DNA of 15,152 bases from the NCBI GenBank assembly GCA_002421915.1, contig DISA01000064.1:7304-22455 (forward strand). The letters run 5' to 3'. Source of the DNA: Gallionellaceae bacterium UBA6222. GTDB taxonomy: Bacteria > Pseudomonadota > Gammaproteobacteria > Burkholderiales > Gallionellaceae. Made by a program: the position numbers and the translations under genes. The notes under the pieces were generated by a model. It was not told the DNA's origin and searched no databases. It saw only the letters and a list, made by a program, of their open reading frames with translations. This document shows, one piece after another, positions 1-5,868 of the stretch. The stretch's first letter is position 1, and each line of letters opens with the position of its first letter.

Positions 1-1130
1 CCGTCGGCGAAGCGCGTCGAGGCGTTCACCATCACGCTGGAAGAATCCACCTCGCGCAGGAAACGCATCGCTTTGGAATAATTTTCCGTAACGATGCTGT
101 CGGTGTGCTGCGAGCCGTAGGTGTTGATGTGGTCGATGGCCTCGTCCAGGTTGGCCACCACACGCACACTCAGGATCGGCGCGAGATATTCGGTGCGCCA
201 GTCTTCCCCGGTCGCCGCCGCCATTGGGGCAACCAATTTGCGCGCCGCTTCATCACCGCGCAATTCCACGCCCTTGTTCAAATAGATATTGCAAAGTTCC
301 GGCAATACTTGTGCGGCGACATTGGCATTCACCAGCAAGGTCTCCATCGCGTTGCACACACCGTAGCGATGGGTCTTGGCGTTGTCGGCGATGCGGATGG
401 CTTTTCTAAGATCAGCTTCGTCGTCGATATACACATGGCAGATACCGTCCAGGTGTTTGATGACGGGTATTTTCGCTTCGTCGGAGATGCGTGCGATGAG
501 GCTCTTGCCGCCGCGCGGCACGATCACATCGACATAATCCTTCATCGTGATCAGCTCGCCCACCGCCGCGCGGTCGGTGGTGTTCACCACCTGCACCGCC
601 GTCTCCGGCAACCCCGCCTCGCGCAGCCCCTGATGCACGCAGGCGGCGATGGCCTGGTTGGAATGGAGTGCCTCCGAGCCGCCGCGCAGGATGGCGGCGT
701 TGCCGGATTTCAGGCACAGGCCGGCTGCATCCGCCGTCACGTTCGGACGTGATTCGTAGATGATGCCGATCACGCCAAGCGGCACGCGCATCTTGCCAAC
801 CTGAATGCCGGACGGACGATATTTCATGTTGCTGATCTCGCCGATGGGATCGGGCAGCGCGGCGATCTGGCGCAGACCTTCCGCCATGCTCTTGAGGGTC
901 TTTTCGGTGAGGGTGAGGCGGTCGATGGAGGCTGCATCCAGACCATTGCTTTGGGCGGCGGCGACATCCCTGGCATTTTCGGCAAGGAGCTTTACGCCAT
1001 TGAGCATGATCGCGGTCGCGATATTTTCCAGCGCGCGGTTTTTGGCGTTAGTGTCTGCCAGCGCCATCGCGCGCGATGCGGTGCGCGCCTGTTGCCCGAC
1101 TGACTTCATGTAATCCTTTATGTTTTCCAT
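1..1130 (-). CDS. proA: Gamma-glutamyl phosphate reductase (glutamate-5-semialdehyde dehydrogenase), 3'-truncated by window edge
   Basis: Second step of proline synthesis: NADPH-dependent reduction of gamma-glutamyl phosphate to glutamate-5-semialdehyde in the cytosol. Reading the minus strand from ATG at 1130 gives 376 uninterrupted residues. They include IGIIYESRPNVT (about 121-132), the RGG segment near 149-151, IVPRGGKSL (203-211), DGICHVY (228-234) and the YGVCNAMETLLV block, whose C258 matches the catalytic thiol of the family. ProA is normally about 415-420 residues, so roughly 40 C-terminal residues lie beyond position 1. The start at 1130 gives the usual MxxIKDYM N-terminus. A second ATG at 1109 has a better AAAGGA ribosome site but would remove conserved residues. 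A dRS3-like repeat ends about 10 bases upstream of the start. The gene is divergent from trpC. Confidence 0.96.
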   Translation of the reverse strand, partial: MENIKDYMKSVGQQARTASRAMALADTNAKNRALENIATAIMLNGVKLLAENARDVAAAQSNGLDAASIDRLTLTEKTLKSMAEGLRQIAALPDPIGEISNMKYRPSGIQVGKMRVPLGVIGIIYESRPNVTADAAGLCLKSGNAAILRGGSEALHSNQAIAACVHQGLREAGLPETAVQVVNTTDRAAVGELITMKDYVDVIVPRGGKSLIARISDEAKIPVIKHLDGICHVYIDDEADLRKAIRIADNAKTHRYGVCNAMETLLVNANVAAQVLPELCNIYLNKGVELRGDEAARKLVAPMAAATGEDWRTEYLAPILSVRVVANLDEAIDHINTYGSQHTDSIVTENYSKAMRFLREVDSSSVMVNASTRFAD

Positions 1131-1140
1131 CACAATCCCG

Positions 1141-1192
1141 TCATTCCCGCCCCCGACTACCCCATTCGAGGGCAGGCTGTGGCGGGAATCTA
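1141..1192. repeat. dRS3-like palindromic repeat, long form (R1)
   Basis: An ATTCCCGCC arm (1143-1151) and its inverted partner GGCGGGAAT (1181-1189) enclose a 29-base centre containing TTCGAGGGCAGGCTG. It is near-identical to the copy at 1546-1597 in the same orientation. The general ATTCCC...GGGAAT form matches the dRS3 family known from Neisseria and common in other betaproteobacteria. Confidence 0.85.
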
Positions 1193-1193
1193 G

Positions 1194-1474
1194 TTAGATT
1201 ATTTCATTCCACAAATCGCGCCATTCGGAGTTCATTGATTCAATCAGTCGAATCTTCCATGCGCGATTCCATTTCTTGATTTGTTTCTCGCGGTTGATCG
1301 CTGAAATCATGTCGCCATGGACTTCAAAATAAACGAGGAGGTGGACGCCATATCGTTTGGAAAAGCCCTCGACACAATCGTTTTTGTGTTCCCAGACACG
1401 TTTGTGCAAATCACTTGTGACCCCAGTGTACAGCGTGCCATAAGGCTGGCAAGAATATATACCGCAGGTTGCAT
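1194..1474 (-). pseudogene. GIY-YIG endonuclease-like protein, frameshifted
   Basis: The minus strand from ATG 1474 reads MQPAVYILAS and then loses frame. From about 1446 another frame continues YGTLYTGVTSDLHKRVWEHKNDC and runs to a TAA at 1194-1196 through KYGVHLLVYFEV-like and INREKQIKKWNRAWK segments. Together these make the usual short (about 94-residue) stand-alone GIY-YIG protein. Comparing ILAS|YGTL with the family pattern ILASKxxGTLY suggests a 4-base loss near 1444-1447. A single-base gain would also restore frame but would leave a gap. As written the gene cannot make a full protein: the GIY strand and the catalytic Arg/Glu helix lie in different frames. It sits between repeats R1 and R2 and is not operonic with proA or trpC. 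A sequencing error is the main alternative. Confidence 0.8.
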
Positions 1475-1490
1475 GGTGGCGGAGTTTACT

Positions 1491-1515
1491 GGATTCCCGC
1501 CTGCGCGGGAATGAC
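1491..1515. repeat. dRS3-like palindromic repeat, short form (R2)
   Basis: A perfect ATTCCCGC / GCGGGAAT hairpin (1493-1500 with 1505-1512) with loop CTGC, followed by GACG. It lies just upstream of the GIY-YIG pseudogene start and is identical to the copy at 1652-1676. Confidence 0.88.
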
Positions 1516-1545
1516 GGCAGTGTAGAATGCGCGCCTCATGCTTTG

Positions 1546-1597
1546 TCATTCCCGCCCCCGACTAATTCTTTCGAGGGCAGGCTGCGGCGGGAATCCA
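1546..1597. repeat. dRS3-like palindromic repeat, long form (R3)
   Basis: ATTCCCGCC (1548-1556) pairs with GGCGGGAAT (1586-1594). The centre has the same TTCGAGGGCAGGCTG core as R1. It opens a second, gene-less unit that closes with R4. Confidence 0.85.
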
Positions 1598-1651
1598 GTT
1601 TGTTTGAAATAACTGCGAAGCAGGTAAACCTGATTTATTTATTGAATAACT

Positions 1652-1676
1652 GGATTCCCGCCTGCGCGGGAATGAC
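1652..1676. repeat. dRS3-like palindromic repeat, short form (R4), abutting trpC
   Basis: ATTCCCGC (1654-1661), loop CTGC, GCGGGAAT (1666-1673), then GACG. The end of the repeat is about 8 bases from the trpC start codon, so its GGGAATGACG tail occupies the place of the ribosome binding site. Confidence 0.88.
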
Positions 1677-1683
1677 GAGTGAA

Positions 1684-2472
1684 ATGTCCGACATTCTGAA
1701 CAAAATCCTCGCGGTCAAGGCACAGGAAGTCGCCACTGCGCTCTCCGTCAAGTCGTTGCCCAAACTGCGCGCCGAGGTGGAGCAGACGCCGCCCGCGCGC
1801 GATTTCGTCGGTGCGATTCGCGGCAAGATCGCCGCCGGCCAGGCCGCCGTCATCGCCGAAATCAAAAAAGCCAGTCCCAGCAAAGGGGTCATTCGCGCCG
1901 ATTTCCATCCCGCGGCAATCGCGCGAAGTTACGCGCAACACGGCGCGGCCTGCCTCTCCGTGCTGACCGACGCGCAATTCTTCCAGGGCAGTGCCGAATA
2001 CCTGCAGCAGGCGCGCGCCGCGTGCGAGTTACCGGTATTGCGCAAGGATTTTATGCTGGACGAATACCAGATCTGGCAGGCGCGTGCGATGGGTGCGGAT
2101 GCCATCCTGCTCATCGCGGCGGCGCTGACGCTGAAACAGATGCAGTCCTTTGAAAAACTGGCGCACAAGCTCGGCATGGCAGTGCTGGTTGAAGTGCATG
2201 ACGGCAGGGAACTGGAAATCGCGTTACAGCTCAAGACGCCACTCATCGGCATCAACAACCGCAACCTGCGCACCTTCGAAGTCAGTCTGCAAACCACGCT
2301 CGACCTGCTGTCACAAATCCCGCCGGAGCGCATCGTCGTCACCGAAAGCGGCATTTTTACCGCGCAGGACGTCAAACACATGCGTGACCATCAGGTGCAT
2401 ACCTTCCTTGTTGGCGAAGCCTTCATGCGCGCCGCCGATCCCGGCGCGGAACTCGCCCGCGTATTCCTGTAG
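1684..2472 (+). CDS. trpC: Indole-3-glycerol phosphate synthase
   Basis: Converts 1-(2-carboxyphenylamino)-1-deoxyribulose 5-phosphate to indole-3-glycerol phosphate, the fourth tryptophan step, as a cytosolic TIM barrel. The 262-residue product has AEIKKASPSKG (E59, K61), VLRKDFMLDEYQI (K121), LVEVHDGRELE (E170), IGINNRNLRTF (N191) and VTESGI (E221, S222), the full catalytic and phosphate-binding set. Length is normal for a monofunctional TrpC. The start at 1684 gives the usual MSDILNKILAVKAQEV N-terminus. The frame is open back to 1543, but that part only translates repeats R3 and R4. No trpE, trpG or trpD lies upstream; the neighbours are repeats and the divergent proA, so it is either a lone trp gene or one cut off from its operon. 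Confidence 0.97.
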   Translation: MSDILNKILAVKAQEVATALSVKSLPKLRAEVEQTPPARDFVGAIRGKIAAGQAAVIAEIKKASPSKGVIRADFHPAAIARSYAQHGAACLSVLTDAQFFQGSAEYLQQARAACELPVLRKDFMLDEYQIWQARAMGADAILLIAAALTLKQMQSFEKLAHKLGMAVLVEVHDGRELEIALQLKTPLIGINNRNLRTFEVSLQTTLDLLSQIPPERIVVTESGIFTAQDVKHMRDHQVHTFLVGEAFMRAADPGAELARVFL

Positions 2473-2492
2473 CAATGGTTTTGCGGGTCGGA

Positions 2493-2526
2493 CCGCAGCC
2501 CTGACACGGTGCGGGAAGGGCTGCGG
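2493..2526. terminator. Hairpin between convergent trpC and yhcC
   Basis: CCGCAGCCCT (2493-2502) pairs perfectly over 10 bp with AGGGCTGCGG (2517-2526) around a 14-base loop. It sits between two convergent genes. There is no clear T-run on either side, so it may be a transcription barrier or 3' end stabiliser rather than a classical intrinsic terminator. Confidence 0.45.
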
Positions 2527-2565
2527 CGCTATCCCGACGACTCTGCCTGAATCACAAGCGAACTT

Positions 2566-3540
2566 TCAGGCGAAAGGTTGCAGTGGCTGGAGCAGGCGCA
2601 GCGGCGGTTGCAGCCCGGACGTGTTCCCCGCACGCAGCCCCTGGCGACTATTGCGCAGGCGCAATTCACGCTCGATGCCGTTCAGCACGCTCCATTTCTG
2701 CGCAGCCCAGTCCGGGGCCAGCAGGATGTCTTTTGGTGCGGTGCCGGTGATGCGGTGATAGACCACATGTTCCGGTGTGCGCTCAATCAGGTCGGCGGCG
2801 ATGCGGATGTATTCCTCGCGCGCCAGCGGCGTGTACTCGCCCTTGCGCCACTCGTGCGCCAGCATCGTGTGTTTCACCACATGCAGCGGATGCAGCTTGA
2901 GCCCGTCCACCCCGATGTCGAGCACCGTGTCGAGCGTGGTGTGGTAGTGCGACTCGTCCTCGCCGGGCAGGCCGACGATCAGGTGGGCGCATACCGGGAT
3001 GCCGCGCCGCCGTGCCGCCCGTGCGGTTGCTTCATACTCGGCCAGACCGTGGCCGCGGTTGACGCGGCGCAGCGTTTCGTCGAAGGCGGATTGCAGCCCC
3101 AGTTCCAGCACCACTTCCAGCCCGCCCGCGCGGAACTCAACCAGCAGATCGAGCACCTCGGCCGGCACGCAGTCGGGGCGGGTGCCGATGGCGAGGCCGA
3201 TGACATCCGGCTCAGCCAGCGCTTCGCCGTACAGCGCGCGCAGACGCTCGATCTCGGCATAGGTATTGGTATAGGCTTGGAAATAGGCGATGAATTTTGT
3301 GGCCCGGGTGCCGCCGGAAATTGCGCGCCGTCCCGAGGCCAGCTGTTCGTGCAGGGTGGGGGGTGTGTGTCCGTTGGGGCTGAACGAGTCGTTATTGCAG
3401 AAGGTACAGCCGCCGGTGCCTTTGCTGCCGTCGCGGTTGGGGCAGGTCATGCCGACATCGAGCGCGATCTTGTGGATGCGTTCGCCGTAACGGCGGAGCA
3501 GGTCTTGCCCGTAGGTATTGACGCGGTCGGAGAGAATCAT
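2566..3540 (-). CDS. yhcC: TIGR01212-family radical SAM protein (YhcC-like)
   Basis: A 324-residue cytosolic radical SAM protein. The iron-sulfur motif is C33-x11-C45-x2-C48 inside DVGMTCPNRDGSKGTGGCTFC, the unusual spacing of the YhcC/TIGR01212 group. Further family landmarks are KFIAYFQAYTNTYA (about 82-95), GLAIGTRPDC, VVLELGLQS (SAM-binding barrel strand), NRGH, HLIVGLPGE and HPLHVVKHT. The biochemical role of this family is not settled, so none is assigned beyond probable SAM-radical chemistry. The C-terminal tail after about residue 300 is rich in Leu, Gln and Arg and looks poorly conserved. ATG at 3540 is the natural start; no strong ribosome site is visible. Convergent with trpC and divergent from the porin. 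Confidence 0.92.
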   Translation of the reverse strand: MILSDRVNTYGQDLLRRYGERIHKIALDVGMTCPNRDGSKGTGGCTFCNNDSFSPNGHTPPTLHEQLASGRRAISGGTRATKFIAYFQAYTNTYAEIERLRALYGEALAEPDVIGLAIGTRPDCVPAEVLDLLVEFRAGGLEVVLELGLQSAFDETLRRVNRGHGLAEYEATARAARRRGIPVCAHLIVGLPGEDESHYHTTLDTVLDIGVDGLKLHPLHVVKHTMLAHEWRKGEYTPLAREEYIRIAADLIERTPEHVVYHRITGTAPKDILLAPDWAAQKWSVLNGIERELRLRNSRQGLRAGNTSGLQPPLRLLQPLQPFA

Positions 3541-3832
3541 CTGTCGGATAAATAAATTTCTGGTTGAGGCGGGGTGGTTCGTCAGGCGATTTATGTTGTG
3601 CGGAAGCCCGATTGATAGTGCGATGGCTGGTGCCCCAAACGGGGGAGGATGCTACCGAGTGTGGCGGGCTAAGGCAAATGCCGGCATCGTGTTGCATAAA
3701 AACAACAGCCAGTAATTTTTTTGTCATAAATCAAATTTTGCCGACGCGTTCATTGCATAATCCGGCGCAGATCAACTGCTTTGGTGGCTGATTCGAGCGT
3801 TTGCCGCTCAATGTCGGCGGTGAATAACCCTG

Positions 3833-3865
3833 CTGTAAGTATGTTGTAAGACGTTTGTAATACGT
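3833..3865 (+). promoter_or_regulatory. Candidate Pho box (three tandem 11-bp repeats) upstream of the porin
   Basis: Three consecutive 11-base units begin CTGTAAG (3833), TTGTAAG (3844) and TTGTAAT (3855). PhoB sites are tandem 11-bp units built on CTGTNAN followed by four loose bases, so both period and core fit. The last unit contains TAATAC (3858-3863), which could serve as a -10 element about 7 bp beyond the second core. The porin start is about 70 bases downstream. This is pattern reading only; no binding data. Confidence 0.5.
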
Positions 3866-3922
3866 TTGGCCCCGAAGCGAAAAAAAGCAACGCTCGTCTT
3901 CAGGGCCGATTCTAAATTCAAG

Positions 3923-3927
3923 AGGAG
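3923..3927 (+). promoter_or_regulatory. Ribosome binding site of the porin
   Basis: AGGAG lies 7 bases before ATG 3935. It decides against the upstream in-frame ATG at 3866, which would bury the signal peptide behind 23 charged residues. Confidence 0.85.
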
Positions 3928-3934
3928 AATAACG

Positions 3935-4990
3935 ATGCAAAAGAAACTTATCGCACTGGCTATCGCCGCTGCATTTTCCACCCCTGTCCTCGCTGCCGAT
4001 GCGAGCGTGTACGGCATCATCGACGGCGGCATTGCTTCCGTTTCCAGCGACGGACACGAGAGCGACCTGCGTGCCGTGTCTGGCGGTCTGTCCGCTTCGC
4101 GTATCGGCGTCAATGCTTCCGAAGACCTGGACAACGGCATGAAGGTCAGCATCAATGTGGAATACGGGTTGGATACCGAAAAAAATGGAACACCAACAGT
4201 CACAGATGTTCCGTTTACCACCCGCCAAGAAAAGCTGGCTCTGTCCGGCAATTTCGGCACGGTTTCCACCGGCTACCTGCACACCGTGGCGTTCTTCTTC
4301 AACCTGAAGTATGACCCGACCTACGGCTCGCTGATTTCCCCACTGCAGAGCATCAATGCTGGTGCCGGTTCTTTCTTGGCGGGTGGAGCCCGCATGACCC
4401 AGACCGTCGCCTATGCCACACCGAAGATGGGCCCGTTCAGTGCCGAAGTGAACTACTCCACGGGTATCGCTGATGGTGCCAATTCCAGCCTGGCCAGTGG
4501 TGCGGTGGCTGGCAACAAGACGACGGTCATGATGCTGTCCGGTACCTATGCCGACGGCCCCCTGTCCGTCACCGCGCTTTATGGCAAGGACTCTGATGAT
4601 GACACCGGCTTCCAGAGCAAGACCGACACCGTCCTTGGTGCATCCTATGACTTGGGCGTGGCCAAGCTGATGGGTACTTACGCTTCTAGCAAGACCGCAA
4701 CCACCAACAGCCTGTTCTCCTTCTCCGGCGTGATGCCCATGGGTTCCGGCTCGGTGATGGCGTCCTATGCCGCCAACTCTATCGACGGTAATGCCAAGAA
4801 CGGCAAGGGCTTCATGGTCGGCTACCAGCAGAACCTGTCCAAGGCCACCACCGCTTATGTCGCCTTCGAGAGCGTGAAAAACGACTCCGGCACCGCTGCA
4901 CATAGCGTGATGACCAACGGTGTTGCTGCGGGCATGACTCCGGGTGGCAGCTCCAGCCTGCTTATCGCCGGTCTGCGCAAGAAGTTCTGA
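3935..4990 (+). CDS. Gram-negative general porin (trimeric 16-strand type)
   Basis: Outer-membrane diffusion channel. The 351-residue precursor has a clean signal peptide (KK, hydrophobic AIAAAF core, cleavage after residue 20 in VLA|ADASVYG). The mature chain opens with the porin strand ASVYGIIDGGI, followed by SRIGVNASEDLDNGMKVSINVEYG and LALSGNFGTVSTG, hallmark segments of betaproteobacterial porins (Porin_4/OmpC-like). It ends LLIAGLRKKF with the terminal Phe needed for barrel assembly. Length is typical. It is monocistronic: a strong intrinsic terminator follows. Candidate 11-bp Pho-type repeats lie in its promoter region, so it could be a phosphate-limitation porin, but nothing in the protein alone proves anion selectivity. 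Confidence 0.93.
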   Translation: MQKKLIALAIAAAFSTPVLAADASVYGIIDGGIASVSSDGHESDLRAVSGGLSASRIGVNASEDLDNGMKVSINVEYGLDTEKNGTPTVTDVPFTTRQEKLALSGNFGTVSTGYLHTVAFFFNLKYDPTYGSLISPLQSINAGAGSFLAGGARMTQTVAYATPKMGPFSAEVNYSTGIADGANSSLASGAVAGNKTTVMMLSGTYADGPLSVTALYGKDSDDDTGFQSKTDTVLGASYDLGVAKLMGTYASSKTATTNSLFSFSGVMPMGSGSVMASYAANSIDGNAKNGKGFMVGYQQNLSKATTAYVAFESVKNDSGTAAHSVMTNGVAAGMTPGGSSSLLIAGLRKKF

Positions 4991-5011
4991 TGAACGACTA
5001 GCCATCAATAA

Positions 5012-5031
5012 GGCTGCAAAAAACTGCAGCC
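5012..5031 (+). terminator. Small hairpin after the porin
   Basis: GGCTGCA with TGCAGCC around an A-rich loop (7-bp stem), about 20 bases after the porin stop. No T-run follows, so it is probably an mRNA 3' end element upstream of the real terminator. Confidence 0.4.
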
Positions 5032-5074
5032 AAAGTGGCTGGCTATGATCTGATTTAACTGTCAGTTTGGATGG

Positions 5075-5102
5075 AAACGGGCCTCTTCGGAGGCCCGTTT
5101 TT
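5075..5102 (+). terminator. Rho-independent terminator of the porin gene
   Basis: An 11-bp perfect stem (AAACGGGCCTC 5075-5085 with GAGGCCCGTTT 5090-5100), a stable TTCG tetraloop and a T-run to 5102. A textbook intrinsic terminator. Confidence 0.93.
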
Positions 5103-5110
5103 CATTGGAG

Positions 5111-5170
5111 TCATTCCCGTCTTTCGATATGCTCAAGACAGGCAGACCTTGCGGTCTGGCGGGAATCCAG
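5111..5170. repeat. Diverged dRS3-like repeat (R5)
   Basis: ATTCCCG (5113-5119) and CGGGAAT (5160-5166) form the ends. Inside is a second hairpin, CAGACC/GGTCTG with a TTGC loop. The layout matches R1 and R3 but with a longer, different centre. It lies directly before the DUF4160 gene. Confidence 0.7.
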
Positions 5171-5212
5171 TAATCTACGAACCGTGAGTAAACAATGTTC
5201 AGGGAGCGTCAG

Positions 5213-5481
5213 GTGCCGACTATCAGCATGTTTTATGGGATCGTTATCTATCTGTATTTCTTTGATGACGAGCGACATAAGTTGCCGCACATTCACGCCA
5301 GATACCAAGGTGAGGATGCTTCATTTTCCATCGTGGATGGTGTGGTGCTGTCAGGCCAAATTCCCCAAGGAAAGGCAAAATTGGTTCAGGCATGGATTGA
5401 ATTCATCGTGAAGCACTTATGGCCAACTGGGAGTTGGCGGTGAATGGTGAAGCACCGTTTAGAATTGAGCCGCTTCAATAG
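5213..5481 (+). pseudogene. DUF4160 family protein, one-base frameshift
   Basis: GTG at 5213 preceded by AGGGAG (5201-5206) starts the typical DUF4160 N-terminus PTISMFYGIVIYLYFFDDERHKLPHIHARY, then DGVVLSGQIPQGKAKLVQAWIE. After that the frame reads FIVKHLWPTGSWR and stops at 5443. The expected C-terminus continues in the next frame (EALMANWELAVNGEAPFRIEPLQ, TAG 5479-5481). Adding one A at GAATTC (about 5398-5403) restores IEIHREALMANW, so a single-base loss explains it. Repaired length would be 89 residues, normal for the family. Its intended stop abuts the ribosome site of the DUF2442 gene, showing a two-gene operon. DUF4160/DUF2442 pairs are often listed as putative toxin-antitoxin modules; that role is inference. 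A sequencing error remains possible. Confidence 0.8.
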
Positions 5482-5493
5482 GGAGGACTGACT

Positions 5494-5742
5494 ATGGAAT
5501 CTGTTACGAAAGTGCATCCAAGGCCTGATTTTCATATCGAACTGGAATTCAGCACAGGTGAGGCGCGTCTGTTTGATGTGCGTCCCTATCTGGATAAAGG
5601 TGTATTTACCCGACTGAAAGATATTTCCTTGTTTCAGCAGGCCTATGTTGCATTCGATACGGTTTGCTGGCCGGGCAACCTGGATATCGCACCGGAAACG
5701 CTTTATGACGCGTCAGTGCCATTGCACCAGTCAAGCCGTTAA
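5494..5742 (+). CDS. DUF2442 domain protein
   Basis: An 82-residue cytosolic protein with the DUF2442 pattern: KVHPRPDFHIELEFSTGEARLFDVRPYLDKGVFTRLKD, then FQQAYVAF-TVCWPGNLDIAPETLYDAS. The length is typical. A GGGAGGA ribosome site at 5481-5487 overlaps the intended stop of the DUF4160 gene, so the two are translationally linked. The family is small, of unknown activity, and usually paired with DUF4160. In such pairs it is commonly suggested to be the antitoxin-like partner (inference). Here it is intact while its partner is broken. Confidence 0.88.
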   Translation: MESVTKVHPRPDFHIELEFSTGEARLFDVRPYLDKGVFTRLKDISLFQQAYVAFDTVCWPGNLDIAPETLYDASVPLHQSSR

Positions 5743-5764
5743 CGTGAGAATCGCCTTTTTTGTT

Positions 5765-5800
5765 TGCCCTTTCTCCCGCTTGCGGGGGAAAGTTGGATAG
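5765..5800. repeat. Degenerate CCCGC-TTGC-GGGG palindromic repeat
   Basis: CTTTCTCCCGC (5769-5779) pairs with GCGGGGGAAAG (5782-5792) with one wobble pair. It resembles the widespread CTCTCCCGCTTGCGGGAGAG extragenic repeat of proteobacteria. It sits just after the DUF2442 gene and may also help end its transcript. Confidence 0.55.
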
Positions 5801-5806
5801 GGGGGA

Positions 5807-5857
5807 AACGGGCATGGCGAGTTTCATCATCAGGGGTGGCTACTCGCCATGCCTGTT
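5807..5857 (+). promoter_or_regulatory. Long hairpin abutting the coq7 ribosome binding site
   Basis: Bases 5807-5822 (core GGCATGGCGAGT) pair with 5842-5857 (core ACTCGCCATGCC): 12 perfect bp extending to 16 with one G-T wobble, around a 19-base loop. The stem ends at the base before AGGAGAG (5858-5864), the coq7 Shine-Dalgarno, with ATG at 5869. It could modulate ribosome access or be a dispersed palindrome. Confidence 0.6.
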
Positions 5858-5868
5858 AGGAGAGCATC

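Larger units (their letters stand above)
3541..3934. other. Intergenic region between yhcC and the porin
   Basis: A 394-base spacer without a credible gene. The part nearest the porin is AT-rich and holds three TTG(C/T)CATAA-like words at about 3692, 3721 and 3753, then the 11-bp tandem repeats annotated separately. The segment 3560-3690 shows nothing recognisable. Confidence 0.6.

Noticed and set aside
105..752. 215-codon open frame on the plus strand opposite proA
   Set aside because: The minus strand carries continuous ProA sequence including the catalytic cysteine; the plus frame is a shadow.
1141..1676. CRISPR array from the four ATTCCCGC repeats
   Set aside because: The repeats are of two forms, irregularly spaced, and separated by a gene remnant. 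They match dRS3-like palindromes, not CRISPR repeat-spacer units.
1543..1683. Possible N-terminal extension of TrpC
   Set aside because: These 47 codons translate the R3 and R4 palindromes (PPPTNSF...WIPACAGMT, a known repeat-translation look). The TrpC family starts at MSDILNKI.
2578..3555. 325-codon open frame on the plus strand opposite yhcC
   Set aside because: It is antisense to a complete radical SAM protein with its CxxC cluster motif, and its translation has no recognisable domain.
3731..5008. 425-codon open frame on the minus strand opposite the porin
   Set aside because: It lies wholly antisense to a porin with signal peptide, family motifs, ribosome site and terminator. The translation is low-complexity G, H and A rich with no family features.
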